Shown here piece by piece: positions 42,011 to 50,451 of a DNA stretch of 64,000 nt. The notes beneath the pieces are model-generated. The model was not told the DNA's origin. It worked only from the letters and a program-made list of their open reading frames with translations, and searched no databases. Source of the stretch: Geomonas limicola (GTDB taxonomy: Bacteria > Desulfobacterota > Desulfuromonadia > Geobacterales > Geobacteraceae). The stretch covers positions 682,001-746,000 of the forward strand of contig NZ_BLXZ01000002.1 of assembly GCF_014193675.1 (NCBI RefSeq), given 5' to 3'. Every line of letters starts with the position of its first letter. The stretch's first letter is position 1. The position numbers and the translations under genes are program-made.

Positions 42011-45000
42011 TTGAGTCAATCTCCTGAACTTGCGGGCGGCAGTGGCTTCACTTTTGAGGATAGGGTTTCCGCGAATTATCTCGCTGCCCTCCTCCAACAG
42101 GGGTTCGCGCCCGGTATTGCTGACCGAATCGTCTGCCGGGTCGCACTTCAACAGCGTGATGTTGGAGAGCCTCTTGACGATGTCATTGTTGATTTTAGCT
42201 CGACTCAGGGCGACCTCGCCCGCCTCAGTCTTCAGGTGAAGCGCGCGCTCACGATCAGTGCAGCCATAACCAACACAAATTTCCATGAAATCATCCGCGA
42301 TTGCTGGCACACCCTCACCAAGGATAACTTCCGCAAGGGTGTTGATCGGTTCGGGGCAGCTGTTGGCGAGGTCGCAACAGATAAGGTGCGAGACCTTAGG
42401 ACCCTCTGCGAACTCGCCAGATCAAGCACCACCTTAGCTGAATTCGAGGCACGATTTTCCCCAACCGGCAATGCCAGCGCCGCAGTTCGTCACATCAAGA
42501 ATGATATTTCATCATTGATCCAGAAAGCCAAGGGATCAGCCTGTTCTGGCCTCCAGTTGATGGATTTTCTTGCCCACTTTGTTCTAATAGAATTCGACTT
42601 TCTTCACGAGGGGCAGATAGGCCTCCCACTCGCACTCAACACTCTAAGGTCATGTCTGCTGACTAGCGATCCCTCGCACCCCTCAGCTTTATGGGACCGA
42701 CTCACGGCTCTTGTGCGTGAAGGTGCAGGGCGTTCAGCTGTTTTCGATCGCCCAAGTCTTGTTCGCATTCTTTCTCACTCATTCCGAGTCGCCGTGGGGC
42801 CCTCATTCCGAAAGGACTTGGAGCGCATTGAGGTATTCACGAAACAGTGGCTAGCTGACATCGAAGATGATGTTGGTGGCACTCGCCTAGAACGCCACGA
42901 GCTCAAACTTGAAACCGCCTCGAAGATGGATTCCTGTAGATGGGTACAGATCCGCGGGTTGCCCGGCAGTGGCAAATCTGTTCTTCTCCGGCGCTGTGTT
43001 GAGGCCGATCTGGCCCGAGGTCCTGTTCTTTTCTTGAAATCCGGTCGGCTAGACGGCACTGGATGGGCAAGCTTCGCTACAGCAAATGGACTTTCGAACG
43101 CTGCGCTACGAGACCTCCTTGTAGAAATAGCTGCTGCCGGCTCAAGGACGATATATATCGACGGCGTCGACAGAGTCGAAAAGCCTCATCAGGCTGTCGT
43201 TCTTGATATCGTTCGGACGGTAATAACTGACCCGCTTTTGGACAATATGCGGATTGTTGTTACCTTGCGTGACACCGGCATCGAACCACTACGAAATTGG
43301 CTGGGTAACGTGCTCGCTTCTGTCAGTATCGAGACTGTTGAGGTTGGACCCCTTAATGACGAGGAAAGTGAGATACTGGCGAAGGAACAGCCGCATTTGC
43401 GTCGCTTGCTGTTTGCAGCCAAACAGGTGCAGGAGATAGTTCGGCGTCCCTTCTTTGCCAAGATCCTAAACCAGAATTTTGGTTCACATGCTGGTGATGA
43501 GGGATTCCTACCGCAGTCAGAAGTAGACCTCCTCGAGAATTGGTGGAACAGAGGCGGTTATGACTCCACTGGGCAGTCCGCGTTGGAACGCCAGCGCTCC
43601 ATCATCGAGTTGAGCTCAAAACGTGCCAGGCACTTCGAACGAGAACTCACCATCCGCGAACTGTCCACACCGACCGTAGCGGTGATTGACCAGCTTATCA
43701 GAGATGGCATTCTTCAATATGTGAGGGGGGGACATAGCCTTCGTTTTTCCCACGACATATTTTTTGAGTGGGCCTATTTCCATGCCCTATCAGATGCGGA
43801 AGACTGGTTGAGTGAGGTCCGTGCTTGCGGCGAACCGCCGGCCATTGCTAGATCCGTCGAGTTGCTTTCGCAATGGCAATTCAACCAGGGCCCGATCTGG
43901 ACCGAGACGCTCGGTAAGTTCGACCAAGCTCTAATGCGGTCGCAATGGACGCGATCCTGGCTATTAGCCCCGCTTGCCGCACCTAGCTTCAGAACTGGTG
44001 AAATATTTTACTGGCCTGCGCTGGAGGCGAACGATCACTACTATTTAAAGAAACTGTTGGTCTGGTTCCAAGCTGAGCGGACTATGCCGAATCCTGTGAT
44101 CTTAAAGGGTGACCTTCCTCAGGATGAACGTATCCGAGTGGCCGATTTCCTTGGCTGGCCTTCCGATTTTGAGTCATGGTCTAGGTTCATCTTCTTTCTT
44201 CTGACGCGCATCTCTGCGATTCCAATTACCCTCTACCCAGCTGTGTTGTCAATCTTTGAAGTTTGGCAAAATGCGCTTGCTGGGTCAAAGAATCCGATCT
44301 CCTCTGCACTTCTTGACCAAGTCTCCGCTTGGCTTGCAGAGGTTTCAGAGCAGAGTGCCTCTCGCCGCCCCTCTCCCATTCCCTCTAGGTGGGCGCCTCT
44401 CGGCCCTCAGTTAGGTGATTTTACGAGCTCATTGCTTAGACTGATTCTTCGGTCCGCTGAGGTGCGGCCGGATCTCACAGAGGCATACCTCAACCGCCTG
44501 ATTAATATGATCGATTTGCGGCGTGAAAGGTTTGCAGAGGTGGTGACATTTTCACCGATTCTTGCGCGCTCCCATCCGATGTTGCTTGTTGAGTTGACTC
44601 TCAAACATATGCTGCGCGAGCTTCCTGAGGAGCAGAAGGCGCGAGAACTGAAGGAATACGAACAGGCTATCGAGCAACGAAACCGCGCTCAAGAGAAACC
44701 TCCGGGGGAGCGTACCCGTGAGGATGATCTGGCTTTAGATGGGTTATTCATCCCATTTGGAGTGGATTCATTCAATCGGTTTGAGTGGGAGAATCTGGCG
44801 ATAGAAGACGATATCGGAGCATATTTCCCACCGTCACCACTTCGTGAGCCTTTCCACTCTCTGTTTACCTTAGCACCCGAGGAGGGCCTCCGGCTTCTTG
44901 CCGGTCTATGCAACCATGCCATGACCGCTTGGCAACAATTGTACAAGCTTGCATCTGAAGAAGCTACTCCTGCTCCAATTGAGATCCAGTTCCCCTGGGG

Positions 45001-47398
45001 CAAACAGCTTTTCTGGGGGAACAATCGCGAATACCTCTGGTGCCGCGGGATGTGGGCTCCGAAACCAATTGCCAGTGCTTTGCTCTCGCTAGAAGAATGG
45101 GCTTTTAGCGAGGTTGAACGTGGTCGCGAAATTGATGAGCTAATCCGTCAGATGCTGGCCGGAAATGAGTGCATCGCTGCTCTGGGGGCAGCTGCTGCTA
45201 TAGCCATAGAATCTGAAGCAATGACCGAAGGGATATTTTCACTTGTTACATCTCAGCGTCTGCTATCAGCAGACCATGACCGTTGGCAGCACGACCTGAC
45301 GGATAAAATGTCTGGACTCATAGGGTTTACTAACCCAGGAGATTGGCCTCATATTGAGGCAGTGAAGAGGATCAATGACCGTCAGTTTCGCCAGCGGGAA
45401 CTGAACTCGGTTATATCGAGATTTTTCCTTCTCGGGGGTGATGAGTTCTCAACTCGTATCAAAGCCGCCATTTCTGCTTTGGCGAAGAAACCAGCCTTTG
45501 AGTTTGAGGAACAACGGCAGGATTCTGAGGCGGCGAAGGACCTTACCTGCCAGGCAGAGGAGTTGGCTGAGCTAATAGAAATACAAAATTATCAACGTGT
45601 AGAAACCAACGACCCTGAAAAGGTTGGCGTTGTGCATGTTAGCCCTAGTCGTTTGACGCCTGAACGTATTGCGCAAGCGGGGGAGGCTTACACCAAACTT
45701 CGTATAAACAGCCTTTGGGTTTGGGGCTCCAAATACTTCGAATCCGGTGCGTTGGCCGAAAGCTTCAGTCTTCAAGATGCCGTTGACTTTGCTAGGGATG
45801 TTGACACTCCAGAAATATTTGATGCAACTGAAAATGAAGCTGGGGACATTGATATGCACCGCGGTGCAGTTGCCGTCGTTGCCGCTGTTGCACTTAATTG
45901 CCCAAATGCTTTGACAAAGGCAGATCTCGCGTGGGCTCGTAGGACTGTCAATCGCGCGTTTACAGCGCCGGAGGTTCGGAGCATTTTCTGGTCCGTTCGC
46001 TCGGTCATTCCGTGGCACCATCTCATCTTTGTAGCAAGAGGGCTCGCGGCGGACATCGATAATGGTACTGCGGAGCCAGACTCCCCACGTAAATTACTTA
46101 CCATAGTCGCTCATCCGCTGGAGGTAGTCTCTCTCGCAGCTTTGGAGGCTGCGCTGGGACTTCATGCTCGGGATCAAAAGATTGGCTGGTCTGCTTTGTA
46201 CCTTGCCTTATCCCTATGTGTCCTGCCACCACGGTCCGAACCACGGGACATCTCCGAAGGTATTCACTCACCGGACAGAGTTCATTCGGCAGTTGAAGAA
46301 GCAATTGGCTTCTACGAGGAACCCGGAGACTGGATTGCTCTCCCTCTGCCCGCTCCCGCATGGATCAGGGTCCAGGGTAGGGATAAGGCGCACGAAACCA
46401 AGGATCGGAGCGAAGGGTCATTAAAACCGTCTGGTTTACCCGAAATTACCGAGGAACGATGGGCCGCTTCTCCAACACGTTGGTACGATCATTATGCGGC
46501 TGAGGTGATCAAGCAAATTCCAGTGAAAAGGTACCTTTCAGGCCCTGGTGGTTCCAAGCTCCTCGACTTCCTTGCTGGAGGACTAGAATGGACGATCTCT
46601 AAACTGTCTCCTCCCTCACAAAAAGGAAGGCGTGAGGACAGCGGAGACAAACTCTATGAATGGAAAAACGAATTGGGGAGAATTATCGGTAAGGCGGCAG
46701 GGCTGTGCCCTCTGCTTGAGGTCAAGGCCCGGTTTCTTGACCCCATTTTTGCCTTAAACGGTGACAAGTGTTGGGAGCTTCTCGCACCACTTGTTGACCT
46801 TTACATCCGCATGTACTTCTATGACGCGGAGGAGGTGCCACCAGACGGGGTAGAGCTGTTGATGCAGTGCCTCGACCGGTCCTTGGAAGCTCCCTCATTT
46901 CTGCCAGGAGACTATCGTAGTGGTGACTTCCATGGTTTTCATTTGCCTCGTCTGGTCAAGTCGTTAATGTTTGTGAGCGTGGAGCGGATCGCTCCAGGTG
47001 CAGCCCGCTATGCGAATGGGGACTGGAAGGAAATTGATCGAATTTTACCGGTCGTGGATCGTTACATTCGAGCTGTTGGCTGGGTTTCCACCATAATGTA
47101 TCATTTCCTCACGCTCTGTGAGCGATCGAAGGAGGTCTATCCCGCTGCCCTATTTGCAGATCAGGTTCTGCACGTCATGGATGGTGGTGGACCGTCCTTG
47201 GTAGGCTGGCACAACTCGGTCCTCCCTGCACGGATTGCTTCCTTGGTTCAGTACCTCTCGGACCGAGAGACTCCAATGCCATTAGCCTTAGGTCAACAAT
47301 TTCTCCGTATCCTAGACCTCCTCGTGGACATGGGCGACCGAAGGAGTGCTGCCCTCCAATGCAGTGAAACCTTCAGGCAGATCCAGATCGAAGCATAA
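42011..47398 (+). CDS. 1795-aa nuclease-like/P-loop NTPase protein (Avs/STAND-like)
   Basis: TTG start at 42011 with AGAGGG about ten bases before it. The N-terminal ~150 residues look like a PD-(D/E)XK nuclease of the Cap4/DUF4297 kind: E in GFTFEDRVSANYLAALL, D in LDDVIVDF and QVK in LSLQVKRAL. Walker A is GLPGSGKSVLLRR (about 316-328) and Walker B is TIYIDGVDRVE (about 379-389), followed by VTLRDTG and a winged-helix-like stretch. The remaining ~1300 residues are helical without a repeat I can name, the place where Avs proteins carry their phage-protein sensor. This architecture suggests an abortive-infection type defence protein (inference). Confidence 0.72.
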   Translation: MSQSPELAGGSGFTFEDRVSANYLAALLQQGFAPGIADRIVCRVALQQRDVGEPLDDVIVDFSSTQGDLARLSLQVKRALTISAAITNTNFHEIIRDCWHTLTKDNFRKGVDRFGAAVGEVATDKVRDLRTLCELARSSTTLAEFEARFSPTGNASAAVRHIKNDISSLIQKAKGSACSGLQLMDFLAHFVLIEFDFLHEGQIGLPLALNTLRSCLLTSDPSHPSALWDRLTALVREGAGRSAVFDRPSLVRILSHSFRVAVGPSFRKDLERIEVFTKQWLADIEDDVGGTRLERHELKLETASKMDSCRWVQIRGLPGSGKSVLLRRCVEADLARGPVLFLKSGRLDGTGWASFATANGLSNAALRDLLVEIAAAGSRTIYIDGVDRVEKPHQAVVLDIVRTVITDPLLDNMRIVVTLRDTGIEPLRNWLGNVLASVSIETVEVGPLNDEESEILAKEQPHLRRLLFAAKQVQEIVRRPFFAKILNQNFGSHAGDEGFLPQSEVDLLENWWNRGGYDSTGQSALERQRSIIELSSKRARHFERELTIRELSTPTVAVIDQLIRDGILQYVRGGHSLRFSHDIFFEWAYFHALSDAEDWLSEVRACGEPPAIARSVELLSQWQFNQGPIWTETLGKFDQALMRSQWTRSWLLAPLAAPSFRTGEIFYWPALEANDHYYLKKLLVWFQAERTMPNPVILKGDLPQDERIRVADFLGWPSDFESWSRFIFFLLTRISAIPITLYPAVLSIFEVWQNALAGSKNPISSALLDQVSAWLAEVSEQSASRRPSPIPSRWAPLGPQLGDFTSSLLRLILRSAEVRPDLTEAYLNRLINMIDLRRERFAEVVTFSPILARSHPMLLVELTLKHMLRELPEEQKARELKEYEQAIEQRNRAQEKPPGERTREDDLALDGLFIPFGVDSFNRFEWENLAIEDDIGAYFPPSPLREPFHSLFTLAPEEGLRLLAGLCNHAMTAWQQLYKLASEEATPAPIEIQFPWGKQLFWGNNREYLWCRGMWAPKPIASALLSLEEWAFSEVERGREIDELIRQMLAGNECIAALGAAAAIAIESEAMTEGIFSLVTSQRLLSADHDRWQHDLTDKMSGLIGFTNPGDWPHIEAVKRINDRQFRQRELNSVISRFFLLGGDEFSTRIKAAISALAKKPAFEFEEQRQDSEAAKDLTCQAEELAELIEIQNYQRVETNDPEKVGVVHVSPSRLTPERIAQAGEAYTKLRINSLWVWGSKYFESGALAESFSLQDAVDFARDVDTPEIFDATENEAGDIDMHRGAVAVVAAVALNCPNALTKADLAWARRTVNRAFTAPEVRSIFWSVRSVIPWHHLIFVARGLAADIDNGTAEPDSPRKLLTIVAHPLEVVSLAALEAALGLHARDQKIGWSALYLALSLCVLPPRSEPRDISEGIHSPDRVHSAVEEAIGFYEEPGDWIALPLPAPAWIRVQGRDKAHETKDRSEGSLKPSGLPEITEERWAASPTRWYDHYAAEVIKQIPVKRYLSGPGGSKLLDFLAGGLEWTISKLSPPSQKGRREDSGDKLYEWKNELGRIIGKAAGLCPLLEVKARFLDPIFALNGDKCWELLAPLVDLYIRMYFYDAEEVPPDGVELLMQCLDRSLEAPSFLPGDYRSGDFHGFHLPRLVKSLMFVSVERIAPGAARYANGDWKEIDRILPVVDRYIRAVGWVSTIMYHFLTLCERSKEVYPAALFADQVLHVMDGGGPSLVGWHNSVLPARIASLVQYLSDRETPMPLALGQQFLRILDLLVDMGDRRSAALQCSETFRQIQIEA

Positions 47399-47500
47399 AC
47401 TGAATGGCAGAAAATGGTGCTGCCGGTGATAAGGAAATGCAATGGTGGCTCGAGCCATAGAGAAACACGGGTGCTGAGCGAACCGCTTCAGGCGTGACAG

Positions 47501-47674
47501 TAGTTGGATACTTTATTCTTTGCAATGCCTTGAAAAAATCAAATTACTGGCGCCGGATTGTTGATTATAAGCTGGTCAACGAGTGAAATTGCACGACTTA
47601 ACGACATTTTACTATAGATTGGTTCTCTCTTGAATATAATAAAGTCAATAACTGTTAAATAAACTTCCCAACTA
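47501..47674. repeat. internal TnsB-like sites, possible remnant transposon ends
   Basis: TAGTTGGATACTTTATTCTT at 47501-47520 has the orientation of the distal-end sites. TTAAATAAACTTCCCAACTA at 47655-47674 has the opposite, glmS-proximal orientation and is directly preceded by a weaker copy at 47635-47654 (14 of 20 positions), giving the 20-bp tandem period of the proximal array. The rest of the 47399-47780 gap has no gene. This looks like an eroded junction between two Tn7-like ends. Confidence 0.6.
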
Positions 47675-47780
47675 TCACTGCGGTATTCCGGAGTGGATTC
47701 AATTTTCTTAGGCCCATGTTGCTACAGGTGGCACACGAGCTGTTTGAAGCCCCCGCCGACGATTGGGGCAGGAATGAACC

Positions 47781-48335
47781 ATGGATACGACAGGAAACCT
47801 TTTATCACTGTTGGAACCAGGTGGCGTATATCGGCGATCCGACCTTGCGAGGGCAGTCAAGGGTGTGGATCGTGAGTTGATCAAGTTGGTGAATGCCAAG
47901 CGCCCAGAAAAGGTTGGCCGAGGACTTTACCATTTTCCAAGGCACTCGCGCTTTGGGAGTCTCCCCCCTGATCCGGAGAAGTTGGTGAAGGCTTTCCTTC
48001 GAGACAACCACTTCTTGGTAATCTCGCCAAATGACTTTAACTGCCTCGGCGTCGGGACAACTCAACTCTACAATTGCTTGTGGGTTTACAACCGGAAGCG
48101 TAGTGGTAGCTTTGAGATAGGTGGCCAGGTGTTTGTGCTCTTCAGAAAGCGCCATTTCCCGGACAAGGCTAGTGTGGAATTCCTACTTGTCACGCTAATT
48201 GACAATTTGAACAACCTCGCAGAGAATAGAGAAGACGTTAGATCAAAGGCGCTCGCAAGACTACAAGAGGAAAGATTGGCACAGGTTGAGACGGCGTCGC
48301 GAGAACCTCTAGGTAACGTCCCCAAGTCGAACTGA
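47781..48335 (+). CDS. AbiEi-like antitoxin/transcription-regulator protein (DUF6088-type)
   Basis: 184 aa. The N-terminal winged-helix region (LEPGGVYRRSDLARAVKG, then KVGRGLYHFPR) and the following NHFLVISPNDFNCLGVGTTQLYN / FEIGGQVFVLFRKRHFP segments match AbiEi-like or DUF6088 proteins, the antitoxin side of type IV toxin-antitoxin pairs. No AbiEii-type nucleotidyltransferase is next to it, so it is an orphan. It sits between the internal TnsB-like sites and the distal end array, the last gene of the element. Confidence 0.72.
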   Translation: MDTTGNLLSLLEPGGVYRRSDLARAVKGVDRELIKLVNAKRPEKVGRGLYHFPRHSRFGSLPPDPEKLVKAFLRDNHFLVISPNDFNCLGVGTTQLYNCLWVYNRKRSGSFEIGGQVFVLFRKRHFPDKASVEFLLVTLIDNLNNLAENREDVRSKALARLQEERLAQVETASREPLGNVPKSN

Positions 48336-48363
48336 TTTGTCAGCAAGCTCAGTGGCAACGGTA

Positions 48364-48498
48364 TAGTTGGAAACTTTATTCTCTCTAATCTGTGGTGATG
48401 CGCAAATTCAGTAGGAAACATTATTTATTTTCGACCGAGGCCGAGTTTGCTTCAACTGCCTGAAATACAACGATAGCTTAGTTGGCAACTTTATTTTT
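48364..48498 (-). promoter_or_regulatory. TnsB-type binding sites, distal (L-like) end
   Basis: Three inverted copies of the ~20-bp site: 48364-48383 (TAGTTGGAAACTTTATTCTC), 48409-48428 (weaker) and the terminal 48479-48498 (TAGTTGGCAACTTTATTTTT). They are spread over ~135 bases, unlike the contiguous proximal array, which mirrors the loose left end and compact right end of Tn7. The element ends CCCAGACA at 48506. Confidence 0.82.
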
Positions 48499-48506
48499 CC
48501 CAGACA

Positions 48507-48511
48507 GCGAG
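48507..48511. repeat. target-site duplication GCGAG, distal copy
   Basis: Exact repeat of 5045-5049, directly after the distal terminus. Joining 5049 to 48512 restores the uninterrupted glmS downstream sequence with its terminator. Confidence 0.93.
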
Positions 48512-48541
48512 GGGGGAGGGCTTCGGCTTCCCCCCTTTTTG
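48511..48541 (+). terminator. original glmS terminator, displaced by the transposon
   Basis: GGGGGGAGGGC-TTCG-GCTTCCCCCC followed by TTTTT: about ten pairs with one bulge, a UUCG tetraloop and a T run. In the empty site it would begin ~20 bases after the glmS stop. It now lies beside the distal end of the element. Confidence 0.85.
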
Positions 48542-48544
48542 TTT

Positions 48545-48985
48545 GATGCACGATTTGTTAAGAGCGATGTACAAGCTGTTGATCGCTATGCACGAGTTGT
48601 TGAGAGCGATGCACAAGCTGTTGATCGCGATGCACGAGTTTTCGAGAGCGATGTACAAGCCGTGGATCGTGATGCACGAGTTGTTGAGAGCGATGCACAA
48701 GCTGTTGATCGTGATGCACGGGTTTTCGAGAGCGATGCACAAGCCGTAGACCGCGATGCACGGGTTTTCGAGAGCGATGCACAAGCCGTAGATCGCGATG
48801 CATGAGTTTTCGAGAGCGATGTACACGCTGTTGATCGCGATGCACGAGTTGTGAAGAGCGATTTACAACTCGTAGACCGCGATGCACACGCTGTGAAGAG
48901 CGATGTACAACACGTAGACCGCGATGCACAAGCTGTGAAGAGCGATGTACAAGCTGTTGATCACGATGCACGAGTTGTGAAGATG
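48545..48985. repeat. minisatellite, 21 units of 21 bp in a 42-bp alternating pattern
   Basis: Units alternate between type A (GATGCACGAGTTGTTGAGAGC-like, 21 bases, here abbreviated) and type B (GATGTACAAGCTGTTGATCG-like). The 21-bp register is unbroken from 48545 to 48985; the last unit is partial. Because 21 is a multiple of three, several frames on both strands remain open as heptad-like peptides; no ribosome site or start supports any of them, so I treat it as non-coding. It lies directly behind the glmS terminator. Confidence 0.88.
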
Positions 48986-49161
48986 GGCTGACAATCGTCA
49001 GCGTCGGGTACCTTGGGCGGGGAAACGGCTGCCTTGACCAAAGCGGTCCTTTTTCTTATAGTGGGGCGGTAAAAAGGTCCGGGGTTGGCTATGAAAGTGC
49101 TTCCCGGCCCTGGTACCATGAGCAGGTTTTTCTATATTCTTTCGTCGACCCGGGAGTCGTT

Positions 49162-50118
49162 GTGAACGTCGTTTTTGCTGAAATCCTCCACATGTTGCGC
49201 AGTATCCATAAGTCCCGGTACAAGAAGGAGAGCCCGGCGGGATTCTCCTCGGACAATGTGCAGGTCACCGGCCAGTCCTCCTCTGATCTGATCAAGGAGA
49301 AACTTCTCGCGGGCAAACCTGCGATGATCGCACGCTTCGGCTCCGGGGAGCTTACTGCGGCACTCGCCTACCATTTCGCGCAACTGCCGGAGCCCTGGAC
49401 CCGCAAGGCGTGGCGTTACATCTGCCAGGAGTATCCGGAATTCTGGTGGGACAGGTGCCTGTCACGCGGACTCACCCGCAATGCTGGCTTCTTCCCTGCT
49501 GACGAAAAACTCTACGACCGTTTCGCTGCGCTGCTCATCGACGACATGCACTACGTCGACGTGCTTGGTTCCTGGTTGAGCGGCGAACGGGTCTTCGAGA
49601 CACAACTCGCCTCTGCGGTAAAGATCGGCTTGGACGATCTCCAGCCCTATCGTCACGCCAATCCCTGGTCCGAGGCTCTGGCGGGAAAAACGGTGCTGGT
49701 CATTCACCCGTTTACCAAGAGCATCGCCGCACAGTACCAGAAACGCGAGCTCCTGTTCGACGACCCCCGCGTACTGCCGGAATTCGAGTTGAAAACCATC
49801 ACTGCGGTGCAATCGATCGCCTTTAATACCAAGAGCCCCTTCGGGACCTGGTTCGATGCCCTCGACCATATGTCCGACCAGATGGCCCGGACCGAGTTCG
49901 ACGTGGCCATCATCGGCTGCGGCGCTTACGGGTTCCCGCTGGCGGCCCGTGCCAAGCGTCTCGGCAAGCAGGCGGTTCACCTGGGCGGGGCCACGCAATT
50001 GCTCTTCGGGGTCAACGGTAAGCGTTGGGGGGACATCGGAAACCAGCACTGGGTGCGTCCTCTTCCGGAGGAACGCCCTCCCGGCTTCGAGACCATCGAA
50101 GGTGGCTGTTACTGGTGA
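49162..50118 (+). CDS. GT-D fold-like (putative glycosyltransferase) protein
   Basis: 318 aa from GTG 49162 with GGGAG six bases upstream. KPAMIARFGSGELTAAL near residue 53 and DVAIIGCGAYGFPLAARAKRLGKQAVHLGG near residue 255 fit the GT-D fold-like domain of putative sugar transferases. No signal peptide or membrane helix is seen, so it should be cytoplasmic. The gene stands alone with its own terminator. The 176 bases upstream (48986-49161) contain a small GACC...GGTC hairpin with a T run but no gene. Confidence 0.7.
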   Translation: MNVVFAEILHMLRSIHKSRYKKESPAGFSSDNVQVTGQSSSDLIKEKLLAGKPAMIARFGSGELTAALAYHFAQLPEPWTRKAWRYICQEYPEFWWDRCLSRGLTRNAGFFPADEKLYDRFAALLIDDMHYVDVLGSWLSGERVFETQLASAVKIGLDDLQPYRHANPWSEALAGKTVLVIHPFTKSIAAQYQKRELLFDDPRVLPEFELKTITAVQSIAFNTKSPFGTWFDALDHMSDQMARTEFDVAIIGCGAYGFPLAARAKRLGKQAVHLGGATQLLFGVNGKRWGDIGNQHWVRPLPEERPPGFETIEGGCYW

Positions 50119-50191
50119 GACGGGACTCCGTTCTCGGAAGGAAGCAGGACCCGATGCGGGCGATCCTCAGCGTCGAACTTGGTAGAAAAAC

Positions 50192-50223
50192 AAAGGCCCT
50201 TGGCATTGCCAGGGGCCTTTTCT
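50192..50223 (+). terminator. terminator of the GT-D-like gene
   Basis: AAAGGCCC/GGGCCTTT stem with an inner TGGC/GCCA pairing and a short loop, followed by TCTTATT; 74 bases after the stop codon. The A/T symmetry means it could act in both directions. Confidence 0.82.
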
Positions 50224-50269
50224 TATTGGTTTATCTGGGAATCTGGTTCGCGCAGATGCTTCTGCAGTG

Positions 50270-50402
50270 CGTCCCTCCCCCTTCAAGGGGGAGGACAGGA
50301 GGGGGAGGGGGGCAACTGCTTGCCAATGTTTGCCCCATCCCCACCCCGACCCTCCCCTTGAAGGGGAGGGGGCTTCTGAGGAGCGGACGGTTGGCGTTAA
50401 TC
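50270..50402. repeat. chromosomal palindromic repeat, copy 2
   Basis: Second copy of the block at 2911-3038: same opening CGTCCCTCCCCCTTC hairpin, same middle (GGGGCAACTGCTTGCC versus GGGGCAGCTCCGTGCC), same closing CTTGAAGGGGAGGG arm and same GAGCGGA...TTGGCGTT tail. It fills the gap between convergent genes here. Confidence 0.75.
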
Positions 50403-50451
50403 TGGTCGGGAGTTCCGGGAGTGAAGACGTTATCCGGCCACTCGCCTTGCG

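Noticed and set aside
48482-48805. 107-codon open frame through the minisatellite (and others on both strands)
   Set aside because: It starts within the transposon end, and all frames stay open because the repeat length is divisible by three; no translation signal.
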